NCBI GenBank assembly: GCA_029945375.1
Contig: CM057058.1
Span: 620,001 to 684,000 of the forward strand
DNA: 64,000 nt
Direction: 5' to 3'
DNA from: Agaricus subrufescens
Lineage: Eukaryota > Basidiomycota > Agaricomycetes > Agaricales > Agaricaceae
Shown here: piece by piece, positions 42,721 through 55,146 of the stretch
How the letters are laid out: every line of letters begins with the position of its first letter
Numbering within the stretch: the first letter of the stretch is position 1
Program-made: the position numbers and the translations under genes
The notes under the pieces: model-generated
Told to the model about the DNA's origin: nothing
Database searches by the model: none
Seen by the model: the letters and a program-made list of their open reading frames with translations, nothing else

Positions 42721-43549
42721 ACTCAAAGGCGCCTATCACCTCCGAACAGCCTCACTGGGACTCACCAACTTCCAAGGGACCTGTTCTCTTTCTAGGCTAC
42801 TAGGCAACCATGGCTCATGGATGTACTCAAAAATACACCTCTTCCCCGATTATCGTTCATATCTGAGTCCCTGGGACCTGTCAGGGAAAATAACCATTTA
42901 GCTCAACTCAAAAACTTGACTATCAGGTAGTGTCAACCCTACCATTGTGCAAATGTGATCAAGTGCCGCTGCGTGAAAGCTAGATGAATAGGTTTTCGCA
43001 GAGGTCATCGTATTGAACTATGTAGGGGTGTGGTGATGATGTTGGCCTGTGCTGGCCCGTTTCCCATCAATTTCTGGCGTGGTGGTGTCCATCAACCCTT
43101 CTCTGTCGTCATGCGCGTTGCTGTTCTTCGACATCTGTTCAACATTCTCGGTGAGATGTATCTCGTCACTTCCATAGGGCCCCTGCCAACACTTCATCTT
43201 TCAGGGACTCAATTCCTTCAATGCCACGCTCATGCCGGACCGTGATGAGCCCATGCCACTTATCAAGTACAACTCAGCTCAGTGAAGGCGTGATTTGACA
43301 TATCAAAAAAGTGCTTGAGAGCACAAGTGTAGCATCACCGAACGTTATCTACATATAGTTTGAATGGTTCCTCCAAACAAACAGCCATATTTGAGTGTAT
43401 AGGCCGCGACGCCTTCCAGAGAGACACAAGTTCCAACACAAAACAATGGTGCGCACTTTTATTCTGTACATTTATTTCTCTTGTCGGGTCAATGCATCTG
43501 CACCTGAATGGCACAGATCACATTCAATTATGGCTAGCATTGAAAGGAA
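42721..43549. repeat. Spacer between NLR-7 and NLR-8
   Basis: About 830 bp. Part (43020-43260) resembles the spacer upstream of NLR-6 (37670-37900). A short stretch near 43290-43330 (catatcaaaaaagtgcttgagag) is faintly like the PDX2 spacer (catatatcgacaaaagcgcttgggag). No gene is supported. Confidence 0.55.
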
Positions 43550-46416
43550 TTATATACTCACGTCGTGATTACTTGGACGTCCAGAATGCAAGAATCGGTA
43601 TCTCCACTCCGACATCCCATCATCCGGATCCACGAATGTCACTTCAACATAACACATTTGACTCCCATCAACGAAATACATCGCAGGTAGATCCTGGTTG
43701 TTCATGAAGTAATGTGCAAAGCGTCGCGAGCAGGGAAAACACGTAGCGGTAGGTGGGTATCTTTTTATATCACTTTCGGCCCATTTCTCATGTTGCTGTT
43801 GATGCGTGGCGATATGAAAACGGGAGATGTCTGTATCCTCGTCATCCTTCGCAGTTGCGTCAGCTGAATGATACCTGTCAAACTCGGTTGACCATCCACG
43901 CCGCTGCTCTAAACCGTTTACACTTGTCCAATCATGCTATGCGGCCGGAAACTTAGTCAACTCCGGGCAAGCAGTAAACTAAGACTCACCTTGCATGATG
44001 GATTCCAGGGATCCAAAACTTTGAGATTATTGTCAACAGGACTTGTAAACTGCAGCTCCACGTCTCCACAAATTGCGGCATAGTCAAATGTCCGGAGAGA
44101 CCCTTGTTTCAACGTGCCAAGATTCGCTAGTTCATTGCGAAACTGTTCCTGATAGTAGAATTCAGCATTCAGAATAGTGTAGAGTCTAGTGGAACTCACA
44201 AAAGCGCACTCTCGCAATATATCAAATGGAAAATCATTCGGAGGTACGGCGAAACGTGTGGTCAATGTATGAAAGCAGGATATACTCTTCTGAAGACCAT
44301 ACTTGTGGAGCTGTGAACGTATATGATCCACTGCGTTTTTGTACAACGTGACTCGAAGCTCCTTGTCGGTCATTTGAAAACGGTCATCGTCAGGCCACGA
44401 GAGTAAAATAGTGTCGCAATGACCTTCCATATAACCACTCCAATTGACGCTAATATTATGATAATTAGCAGTACCATCGTCGTGAAGTTCCTCTATTATC
44501 CTTAATGAAGCGCGATTACCAACAAGATCACTCTCGGAATCGAAATTACGAGAAAATCCAGATCGCTTGAAGTCATGTAGGAAGTCATCAAATGATTTGT
44601 GATAATACGAGAGTCGATCATCAGCCTGATCAGGTTGGGGGATTTTCATAACAGCGTGTAGATGACAAATGGCATCATACGCATCGTCTTCCGTCAATCC
44701 CAATACACTGGATAGCTCGCGGAATCCGAGATCGTTCCAACGATAATGTGAACGTAAGAGTAGCAGTTTTCTCGTGTTTATCATTACATCATCTGGGACG
44801 TTGGAAAGGATTCTCCTATACAACGCGTCGAGCTGATCCATCGGGTGATTCTTTCCTGCTACACCATCTTTTGGGATTGCATCAATGAGTTCGAGTACAC
44901 GGCGGAGCTGAGCAGCTGGTCCTCCGTGCGTAGGATCGCCTATATATCGGATGACGGTTGCAGCATATGCAAACAACCCTCCCGCCGCCAAAGCAATTTT
45001 GGTGAATTCATGCTCCAATGGCCATTCCTTCTTTCGTCGGAGCGCGGGATGCTGGAGTTGAATCTTCTTCAGCTCATCGCGGAGATACCGTTGCACTTCC
45101 TCGCATGTTTCATCGGAATCTATCACCATTACCTCCTTCGTGTATGCTGGTTGGACCTTAGGATCATCGAAAAATGAAGTGATGTGAGGCTCGGGGCGAC
45201 TGGCAATGATCCATGCAATGGGAGATGTAGGGTATGCGATACAGAAATCCGTGACCAGCTCAAGGAGCTTCCGCTGAGTGACGGGGTCATCACATTCGTC
45301 AAGGCCATCAATTACCACTAAGAACCGACGAGAGGGCTCGAAGAGGCGTCCGAACGTGAATGGTTCAACAATGAACTTGTTGAATTGTACTGATAGCGAA
45401 TTTTGGAGGAGAGATGGGTCAAAATTAATTTGATCACGGATGAATTGGCGATATGGTCCACACTTGACAGCGAGTTGATATGCCATTGTTAGGACGGTCT
45501 TACTTCCATCCCTACGTCCATCAACAGAGAGAAAGATGGAGGCGAAGATAATGCCATCAGGAGCGTTTTCAGTGACCATCTGCATGATCGCGGATTTGCC
45601 TACTCCAGCAGGACCAACGACCCAACGCAACTTCCCTTCATCGATGCACTGCGCAATGAAGTCCAGGCAGTGTTGTATGATTGCTAGGCGAGTTCCGGGA
45701 TGGCATTGAGGAGGGTCGCGAGCGGAAGAGTCAAATTCAGCTCCAATGATCGTCTGTTGTAGAAGCTTCTCCATGACTATTGAGGGCATAAGTAAGTGCC
45801 TTCATTACAACTTGAACAGCGCTTACAGTTGTCTATAGTAGTATTGCTCTGGATAAATGTTGAGTCGTTCACAGTAAAATTATGAGCCTCGTTAAACATA
45901 TGCTGGGATGAACCATGTTAGAGAGTGCCTCAGATAAACCATGTCACTCACGCCTGACCCCTGATAAGTCGATACCTGCCCTGGAGAGACTTGGGGTGGA
46001 TAGGGCGGGGCAGGGTATGCAGACCAATAGTTTTGACCGGATTGTGAAAGTTCTGGACCTGCATGGTTATTGGGTGCCGCTAGTTGTTCTTCACCAGGGG
46101 CAGTCAATGGAACATGCAGGCGCAAAAGAGGTGCTGGAGAGGAAGGGGATAAACATGATGGGGGGCAAGCGGGTACGGAATCTGTAGTGGAGTGTATGGA
46201 AGCACTCGAAGCTGACGCTCGATGAATGTCAGGTGCTGGTGAGACGTCTGTGTCCGCACACTGAACAGGTACGCCTATGCTATCATCAGGCAGACGAGAG
46301 TACTGGTGAGAAGACGTGGGAGATGCGGGAACAAAGGGAGAAGTGATCCGCTTCTTGAGCTGAGAAAGCCAAGAACAAAGACAGTGTATGCAGCATGAAG
46401 AGGGGTCACCCGGCAT
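43550..46416 (-). CDS. NLR-8: intact NACHT NTPase
   Basis: Start MPGDPSSCCIHCLCSWLSQL at 46416 (five Cys in the first 20 residues), with a short exon 1 (about 154 codons). The NACHT exon reads AEFDSSARDPPQCHPGTR, one codon shorter than other copies in the Pro run. Walker A GPAGVGKSAIMQM; Walker B FLVVIDGLDECDD; then ITSFFDDPKVQPAYTKE, a variant shared with NLR-9. The segment SHYRWNDLGFRELSSVLGL replaces the common FRTQCNALGL. The last exon: WSTEFDRYHSADA, CFPCSRRFAHYF, SEWRYRFLHSGRPSNHDV, then two extra residues before TAA at 43550. Confidence 0.86.
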
Positions 46417-46510
46417 CCCTGAATGCGAGGAAGGGAAGAAAGCGAGAAGTGATCGCACCGTTAATTATATGGAGACACGAGGAGTGTCACAACCACACTT
46501 GGTGTGTTAC
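46417..46510 (-). promoter_or_regulatory. NLR-8 proximal promoter
   Basis: On the minus strand: agtgtggttgtgacactcct, ctccatataatta (TATA-like), gcgatcacttctcgctttct before the ATG. The upstream box has drifted slightly from the consensus. Confidence 0.58.
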
Positions 46511-46899
46511 TCCAAGGGCGCCTATCACTTCCGAACACCCCTCAGTTCTACCCAGACATATCCTATTTCTGGCTCTAAGCCACCACGGTGCATGATTGTA
46601 CTCCAAAACAATATGCCTTTTCTTCGTTCATCGTTTAGTCCCTAAGGCCATTCGGGATGTTTGGTGAGATCTATCTCGTTGGCGAGTCAACATTGCATCC
46701 TGGAGTCTCGAGCCATTATAGAAGTTTGTCAAGAGGGTTTGTGGGATGCGTTTCGCAGCTAGCCGTCTGCCAAATAGCATACAAAGTTCCAAGAAAGGCA
46801 GCCAAAGCCTCTTACACAGAATATCTATTCCGATTGCGCGATGCAACTGGGTGTCTCAAGCTTGTTTCCGGATCCCTTGCCCTGTCAGCCGTACCTAAC

Positions 46900-47230
46900 G
46901 AATACCATTGAAGTTGAATCGTTTAAAACCTACTTCGAGGTTCCCAAGGCGTAGAATCCGGGCAATATTCATTGGAAGATTTATCAGAGCACCTGTACGT
47001 TCGCCGGTCAGAATCTCGCAGCCACATCAACTGATTGCCTCTCATAAGTGATTCTCTCACTTATGATAACGCTCGCAGACCTTCCTTTCCAAGCCGTCTC
47101 CTGTTTTGATCCCAACTTTCTCTTGAATGGCTCATACCATCAAACTTGACACATAAACTGAAAACGTTCGAAATCATCTATCAATGTCCTCATGTCCTCA
47201 CAGCATCGCACCCAGAATCGATACAAGAAA
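46900..47230 (+). pseudogene. PDX2/SNO pseudogene 2, strongly decayed
   Basis: Blocks aligned with PDX2: gttgaatcgtttaaaacc (VESFE region, about 46912), gcaatattcattgga plus atcagagcacctgtacgttcg (end of exon 4 and donor, about 46962-47003), gtgattctctcactt (VVLSL, about 47047), and cagcatcgcacccagaatcg (HPE region, about 47201). There are many frame breaks and no nucleophile motif. It is older than pseudogene 1 and faces NLR-9 tail to tail. Confidence 0.72.
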
Positions 47231-47385
47231 TTAGTTCCACTAACATTTTGTTGGAGAACGTGTATGACCGTTAGTGCCTACATCCCTAAAGTAACAGTTA
47301 TTACGGTCTACAGGCTCAATCCAACTTGCGGCAATTGCAACCTTCAATATGACACTTCCGGATCACAACTACTAATAAGTGTATA

Positions 47386-50300
47386 CTACACATTATTACT
47401 ACTTGGACATCCAGAATGCAAAAATCGGTATCTCCACTCCGATACCCCATCATCGGGATCGACGAACGTAACTTCTACATAAGTCATCTGAGCTCCATCC
47501 ACAAAAAACGTCGCAGAGATATCCGGGTTATTCATAAAATATCTCGCAAAGCGGCGCGAGCAGTGAACACAGGAGCTTGGGAAGATACGTGAACGATCGC
47601 GTTCATACCACTTCTCATGAGCTGGTTGACGCATAGAAACATGAAACGAGGTAATATCCGCATCCTCGTCACTCCGAGTTCCAGAATCAACCCGAAGGTA
47701 TCTTCTAAATGAGGTTGTCCACCCACTTTGGCCATGCAAACCCCGTAGTACGGTCGTTGAATGCTATATTGTCTGATATTCAGCAAATGTCTCGTCAATC
47801 ATTGACCGAGAACTTACCTCGCATGCCGCATTCAAAAAATCTGAAACTTTTACATCACTGCCGGTAGGACTTGTAAACTGTAATTCAACGTCTCCACAGA
47901 CTGCCGCATAATCAAATGACCGGAGCGGCATCTGCTTTAATTTGTCGAGCGTTATAAGTTTGGCGCGAAACCGGTCCTGTTGGCAGACTTCAACACTAAA
48001 CGTAAAGGGACATCTAGAGAAGCTTACAAAGGCACCATCTCGTAATCCATTAAACGGAAATTGAGTTGGAGGTACAACAAACGATGTGGTCAACACATGA
48101 AAGCAAGATACACTCTTCTGAAAGCCATCACAAAAAAAGAACATTGTACGGGCCAGATGTACTGCCTTTCTATACAATTTGATCCGGATCTCTTCATCGG
48201 TCATTCGACAATGTTCATCACCGGCCCACGAGAGTGAGATCTTGTTACAGTGACCATTCATGAGACCGTCGGAATCAACACGGATATCTTCACCGCCGGA
48301 AACACCATCAGCATGCGCCTCCTCAATAATCCTCAAGGAAGCGTCAGTACTGCATTCCAAACCTTCATGTTGAAAGGCACGAGAAAATCCCGATCGCTCG
48401 AAGTCCCATAGGAAATCATCAAAAGATTTGTGATAACATAGTATTTGCTTGTCAGCGTCGTCAGGTTCCGGGATCTTCATAACAGCGTGTAAATGACAGA
48501 TAGCATCATACGCTTCATCTTCCGTCAACCCGAGTACATTGCTTAACCCGCGAAATCCGAGGTCATCGAACTGGTAATGTGAACGAAGGAGCAACAGTTT
48601 TCTGGTGTTGGTCGTGACATTACCTGAGGCATTGGAAAGTATCCTTCTATACAACGCATCCAGCCGATCCATCGGGTGATCCCTTCCTGCTACGATATCC
48701 TTCGCACTAGCATCAATGAGATCGATTACACGGCGGAGCTGAGCGGCTGGACCTCCGATGGTGGGATCGCCTATATATCGTATCACTGTTGCAGCATATG
48801 CAAACAACCCTCCCGCCGCTGAAGCAATCTTAGTGAACTCATGCTCCAAGGGCCACTCCCTCCTTCGCCGTAGGGTAGGATACTGGAACTGAATCTGCTT
48901 CAGCTCGTCGCGAAGATATCGTTGCACCTCTTCACATGCCTCATCAGAATCGATCACCATTTCTTCCTTTGTAAATGCTGGTTCGACCTTAGGGTCATCA
49001 AAGAACGAAGTAATATGAGGCTCAGGGCGGCTGGCGATGATCCACGCGATTGGAGATGCAGAGTGTGCGATACAGAAATCCGTGATCAGCTTGAGGAGCT
49101 CCCGTTGAGTAGAACGGTTATCGCACTCGTCGAGGCCATCAATGACGATTAAGAACCGACGAGGAGATTTGAAAAGATGCCCAAGCATGAATGGTTCAAC
49201 AATAAACTTGTTGAACTGTACTGACAGTGATTTGTAAAGGAGAGACGGGTCAAGACCGATCTGATCACGGACGAATTGACGATAAGGGCCGCACTTGACA
49301 GCGAGCTGGTAGGCAATGGTTAGGACCGTCTTACTACCATCTCTACGTCCATTCACTGAGAGGAAGATGGAGGCGAAGACGATGCCACCTGGGGCATTTT
49401 CGGTGACCATCTGCATGATCGCCGATTTTCCAACCCCAGCGGGACCAACGACCCAACGCAACTTTTCTTCATCATGGCACTCTACAATGAAGTCGAGGCA
49501 GCGCTGTATAATCGCTAGGCGGGTTCCGGGGTGGCATCGAGGGGGAGGGTCGCGAGCGGAAGAGTCAAACTCAGCCCCGATTATCGTCTCTTGGAAAAGC
49601 TTTTCCATGACTAGCGCAGATATCAGTCACTGTTAATATGACAGCGCTGGGTGTTCTTACAGTTGTCCGTGGCGGTAGTGCTTTGGATAAATGTTGAGTC
49701 TTTCACAGTGAAGTTGCGAGCTTCACCAAACATATGCTGGAATGAAATTTGTCAGACAGCGCTTCGCATTTGATTTGATATAAGACTCACGCTTGACCCT
49801 TGATAGGTCAATGCCTGGCCTTGATGAAGTAGAGGTGGATTTGGCGGGGTGAGATATGCTGACGTATAAGGTTGACTGTTCGGGTCTATGTTCGGGTCTT
49901 CTAAGTGGCGGATGGGGTGCTGGGGGGTTAGGGTTGGATCAGCGCCCATGGAACGTGCAGGGGAAGGAGTTGAGGCCCTTGAAACCGAGGAGGAATGAGA
50001 GGGGGATACATGGAGAAGCTCGGTATTTGCAGAACGGTGTGGTACGTCTAGGCTTGCTCCACTAGGTTGGGGTGAAAGAGGGGAAACGGAGGACGAAGGA
50101 GGTAAGAGGGGCGATGGATTAGAATTTGCAAGGCGAGGAAGAGCGGCGGTTGATGACGAGGGGCGTTGAGAGGTTGATGAGAGGAGAGTGTCATTATGCT
50201 GCCTGGATGTGTCTATTCTCGCTGTGTTATGATCGGATGTAGAAGGATAATGCTGAAAGAGAGAGTCCGGAAGGCAGGATGACGAGGTTTGTAGTGGGTG

Positions 50301-50690
50301 TGGTGTATGATTCGACTTTGTGGCTGTATGTACAGATGAACTTGATATGGAAGTGCGATGAGAGACGGATGAGGGGACAGGCTCTGGGCCTGCACGATCT
50401 GCCAGGGCCTTCGTCTTTCCCACATACGGAGGATGCAGGTGAGGAGTAGCTAGAGGGGGAAGCGTGCTTGGTGACCGGTCAGCGGGAATGGAATTCGTAG
50501 TAGAGTGTGCAGAGACATCCGTATCTGCGCAATCTGTAGGTATGTCCGGTACTTGCAGGCTCTCCATTCTATCACAGGGCAAACAAGGAGAAGAGGAAGA
50601 TGGGGAGGAAAACGGGGAAGAAACACGTTTTTTTAATCGAGAAAGCCACGAGATGTGTCTTTTAGAGGTTGGAGGATTGTTGTTGGACAT
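47386..50690 (-). CDS. NLR-9: intact NACHT NTPase with long Ser/Pro N-terminus
   Basis: Start MSNNNPPTSKRHISWLSRLK at 50690, without the Cys cluster. Exon 1 is the longest (about 298 codons, Ser/Pro/His-rich). The NACHT exon starts FMEKLFQETIIGAEF and has Walker A GPAGVGKSAIMQM and Walker B FLIVIDGLDECDN. The variant blocks ITSFFDDPKVEPAFTKE and SHYQFDDLGFRGLSNVLGL group it with NLR-8. The last exon: LHGQSGWTTSFRRYLRVDS, CVHCSRRFARYFMNNP, SEWRYRFLHSGCPSSNNV, stop at 47386. All exons are open. About 1,030 residues, the longest copy. Confidence 0.87.
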
Positions 50691-50800
50691 GGCTAAGGGC
50701 GGGGAAGGAATCAAAGAAGAGTGGGAGACGTGATCCCAGCTATGTGTGGCCATCAAACCCACGAGGAAGGTCACAGCCGTGCTTCAAATTCTTGTGCGGT
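50691..50800 (-). promoter_or_regulatory. NLR-9 proximal promoter
   Basis: On the minus strand: agcacggctgtgaccttcct, cacacatagctgggatcacg, tctcccactcttctttgatt before the ATG. This is the GGGATCAC type shared with NLR-3, -4, -10 and -11. The TATA-like part is weak. Confidence 0.58.
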
Positions 50801-51153
50801 GTAGCTTCGGGAGGCTGTGAATTCACTGCACGGAAATTGAAGCAAACGACAACGATTCGCATCTCAAAAAAAATCGGCCTTGTATACAAGGTAAGGCGGA
50901 TGGTAATCGCGAGTATAAACAAGGGTGTGACGGTCACGGCCAGGAGATATTCTTGCTGACGATGCCTGGACCTCCCGAGCTACCACCCATGACATTAGAC
51001 GCGACTTGCGCATTTTGCACGAGTTGTGGCTCAGATGCCATTGCCGTCATGTGTGTATTTTCGTATGTTCATGTTCCTAATACGAGCAATTCACTTGCCT
51101 TGCGTAGTACAAATCACGTCAGTGACCTATTCCTAGAATAACAAGATATAATT
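50801..51153. other. Spacer between NLR-9 and NLR-10
   Basis: About 350 bp of upstream and downstream flank. No gene or recognisable duplicated fragment is seen. Confidence 0.45.
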
Positions 51154-54100
51154 CTACGTATCAATACTCTTCGGAGGCCCAGAATGCATAAATAGGTATC
51201 TCCACTCCGACACCCCGTCATTTGGATCCACAAATGACATTTCTACATGACACATCTGAGTCCCATCCACAAAGAACGTAGCAAGTAGATCCTGGTTGTC
51301 CATAAAGTGGTGTGCGAAGCGTCGCGTGCAGGAAAAACACGTAGCAGTAGATGAATATATAGTATCAATTCCAAACCATGGCTCATGAGGTTCTTGATGT
51401 GCGGAAACATAAAATCGAGGGAAGTCTGTATTTCCGTCATCGTCTGCGCCCGAGCCAACTTGATGGTACCTTTTAAACGAAGTTGACCATTCCTGCTGCT
51501 GCTCTAAACCATCTACGCTAGCCCTGCGATGCTACGTCGACAAAGATTGAGTATACTCTGGACATTCACTGAATTATAACTCACCTTGCATGACGGATTC
51601 CATGGATCTGGAATTGTGAGATTACTTTCAGCAGGGCTTGTAAACCGCAACTCTACATTTCCACAAACTGCGGCATAATCAAATAACCGGAGAGGCGCTT
51701 GCTTCAACTTTCCAAGCTTTGCAAGTTCATCACGGAAGCACCCCTGACAAGAGGCTTCAGCGTTCAAAACTGGATGAAATCTAGTAAAACTTACGAAAGC
51801 ACAGGCTCGCATCCCATAAAATGGAAAATCATTTGCAGGCTTAGTAAACCGTGTTGTCAACACATGAAAGTACGATGTCCTCTTTTGAAGATCACCGTAA
51901 CTGGAGAAAACTATACGTGCTTGATTCAATGCCTCTCGGTACAACGTGATGCGGATGTCCTCATCAGTTTTTTGAAACCGCTCATCGCCAGGCCACGAAA
52001 GTGGAATGTTGTCACAGTAGCCTTTTGTGAGACCGGTTGAATCAACGCAGATATCGCCATCCTTGGCAACACCATCATCGTGAAGATCCTCAATAATCTT
52101 GAGCGAAGTCGAATTATCGAGTTGATAACCCTCGGAATCAAAGTCGCGAGAAAATCCAGACCGATCGAAGTCATGTAGGAAGTCATTGAATGATTTGTGA
52201 TAATATGAAAGATCATCGTCAGCCTCGTTAGGTTCAGGGATCTTCATAACAGCGTGCAGGTGACAAATGGCATCATATGCATCCTCTTCCGTGAGCCCCA
52301 GTGCATTGCATTGCGTACGGAACCCAAGACGTGTAAATCGGTTATATGAATGCAAAATCAATAATTTTCTTGTGTTCATCATGACGTTCTCGGGAATATT
52401 GGAAAGAATCCTCCTATACAACGCATCGAGTCGGTCCATCGGATGGTTCCTGCCCGCCACGGCATCCTTAGCGCTAGTATGAATGACCTCGAGCACACGA
52501 CGAAGCTGAGCAGCTGGGCCCCCATGGGTACGATCACCTATAAAGCGAGTCACCGTCGCAGCATAAGCAAACAACCCGCCCGCTGCAGAAGCAATTTTGG
52601 TAAATTCATGCTCCAAGGGCCATTCTCGCTTGTGCCTCAGCGTAGGATGCTCATCTTTAATCTTCTTCAGCTCGTCACGAAGATACCGTTGCACTTCTTC
52701 GCATGCTTCATCGGAATCAATTTGGATTTCCTCCTTTGTGTAAGCCCGTTTGACTTCGGCCTTGTCAAAAAATAATGTAATATGGGGTTCGGGGCGACTG
52801 GCAATAATCCACGCAATGGGCGAGGTAGGGTGTGAGATGCAAAAATCAGTGATCAGCTCGAGGAGCTTTCGTTGAGTGAGATGGTTATCGCATTCGTCGA
52901 GGCCATCGATTGCCACTAAGAACCGGCGGGAGGGCTCAAAGAGGTGTCCAAACATGAATGGTTCCACAATGAACTTTTTGAATTGAACCGTTATTGATTT
53001 TCTAAGGAGGGATGGGTCTAGCATGACCTGATCACGGATGAACTGCCGATAGGGCCCACATTTGACGGCAAGCTGATAGGCGATGGTCAGAATAGTCTTG
53101 CTCCCATCTCTGCGCCCATTGACTGAAAGGAAGATGGAAACAAAGACAACATCATCAGGAACCGTTTCAGTGACCATCTGCATGACAGCCGATTTGCCGA
53201 CACCAGCAGGACCAACTACCCAACGGACCTTTCCTTCGTCGATGCACCGTGTAATGAAGTCTAAGCACCTCTGTATAATTGCTAGGCGAGTGCCAGGATG
53301 GCATCGTGGGGGAGGGTCGCGGTCGGAAGAGTCGAATTCGGCTCCAATTATTGTCCTTTGCAAAAGCTCCTTCATGACTAGCGGAGATATCATTAAGCGT
53401 ATGAATTGCAACGTTGACATTCCTTACAGTTGTCCCCGCCCATGTTGATGTTCTCAATAAGCGTCGTATCTTTCATAACAAAATCGTGCGCTTGATTGAA
53501 CAACTGCTGAAACAAACCCTTTGAGAAAAATCCTTAAATGTAACAAGACACTACTCACACCTGGCCCTTGATACTTCAAATCTTGTCCTGGGGAGAGCGG
53601 AGGTGGAGGAGGTGCTTGGTACATATGCGAGTAGTTCCGACTGGCTGAGTTTTCTGCGTGATAGGTAGGGGACTGGGGGCTCAAGTTCGAAGGAGCATTT
53701 GCAGGATTTGAAGTCGAAGTAATGGAGGCCGTCGACAGTGAGGGTGGATGTGATGTGAATGCAGGTGGGGGCTCAATATCCGCATAGTGAGGGGAAGTAT
53801 TCATTTTACTTGAATTAACGGGTGACGGAGAATGTTGGTGAAGAAGTAAAGTTTGAAGGGAAGGGGACATGCTCTGTGGTGGGTGGGCAGGTACGGTCGT
53901 CGTAGCGGAAGGAATGGAGGCGTTTGGAACTAGGAGATGATGAGAAGGAGATGCGAGGGGAGAGTCGGTAGTATCTACAGGAAGACCTGTAATTTCTAGA
54001 TTTCCTGCATCATCACTGGACGTAGGAGGGTGCATGCGAGAAGGGGGGCTTGACGAAGGATACAGGCTTGGTGACGAGTGAGCAGGTATGGAATTTGCAG

Positions 54101-54344
54101 TGGAATGTACGGAGACACTTGAGGCTGGCGGTTGGTGGGGGGCAGGCACGGGCGATACATCCCTATCTGTACGATCAGCGGGTGTGTCTAGGCCTTCCGT
54201 ACTATTGCCGGGTGAACGAGAACACAGCTGAACGGAAGAAGCAGGAGACGGAGAGGAGAGCGGGGAAGGCGCAAGTTTCTTGAAATGGCGGGAAAACCAA
54301 GAAGGAGCGCGACTTTTCGAGGTTGGAGTATGTTTCCCGGACAT
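51154..54344 (-). CDS. NLR-10: intact NACHT NTPase
   Basis: Start MSGKHTPTSKSRAPSWFSRH at 54344, with a long Ser/Pro exon 1 (about 260 codons). Exon 2: FNQAHDFVMKDTTLIENIN, a slightly drifted motif (Asp for Asn). The NACHT exon has LLQRTIIGAEFDSSDRDPP (Arg for the usual Glu), Walker A GPAGVGKSAVMQM, Walker B FLVAIDGLDECDN and sensor PIAWIIASRPEPH. The last exon: GLEQQQEWSTSFKRYHQVGS, CFSCTRRFAHHFMDNQ, then MCHVEMSFVDPNDGVSEWRY and a divergent end LFMHSGPPKSIDT. Stop TAG at 51154. All exons are open. Confidence 0.87.
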
Positions 54345-54455
54345 GCTCAAAGGCGGAGGGAAGAATCAAAGAAGAGTGGGAGAGGTGATCCCAGCTATAT
54401 ATGGCGATCAAGCCCACGAGGAATGTCACAGCCACGCCCTGAATTCGGGATCTTC
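54345..54455 (-). promoter_or_regulatory. NLR-10 proximal promoter
   Basis: On the minus strand: ggcgtggctgtgacattcct, then atcgccatatatagctggga with a TATA core at about 54398, then tcacctctcccactcttctt before the ATG. One of the best-preserved family promoters. Confidence 0.62.
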
Positions 54456-55146
54456 CTTAGGCTGTAGCGGGGCTGTGATTCCGCCGTGGCTGAACCACTC
54501 AGAACCACAATCCACAGTCATCGCTTTTTGAAAGAGCCTGCTTGTCGACGAGTGATGAATCACAGGTGAATGGTAAACAAAAGTACAAACAAAGGTACCC
54601 AAAAGGTCAGGGTCACGCGGAACGGACATATCCGTTCACAATTCAAAAATGACTTGTGCCCAAGATTCCTTTTCCGCTGGAACTGCTGCCATGTGCGCAG
54701 CTATCTCAGCTGCGTCCTCGAAAACCTCACAGTTCTCTTCGAAACCGACGATGAGATCTATCTATCTCGAAAGGGAGCCCAACAGTAATTCACCTAGAAG
54801 TACCTTGGCGGCAAGTAACATACCAGCTGTTGAGCCTTTTTTCTACTTTTATATCTTTGCGCGGAGCAATTTCTCAATAGTTTGAGTCCGTCTGTTTGTT
54901 CATATTTAGTACAACACTTATTGGGTTATTGCAAGATGGCCGCGACTAACTGGGAGCCCCTTTAGCATCCACTAACTATCTAAGGACAGTCAGTAGGTTT
55001 TCCAGAAGACGCTTACTCAGTATCTGAGATAGCGCAAGGCGGGCAGATAGGCTGTACATTTTTTATCTTCGTGAAGCAGTCTGTCTCAGGATCAGAGTGG
55101 TATAACGTACATTTACAAGCTATCGCTACCAGTAAGGAAGTGTATA
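54456..55146. other. Spacer between NLR-10 and NLR-11
   Basis: About 690 bp. A short stretch near 54748 (gacgatgagatctatctatctcg) is weakly like spacers near 46660 and 43150 (ggtgagatctatctcg), hinting at the same duplicated unit. No gene is supported. Confidence 0.45.
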
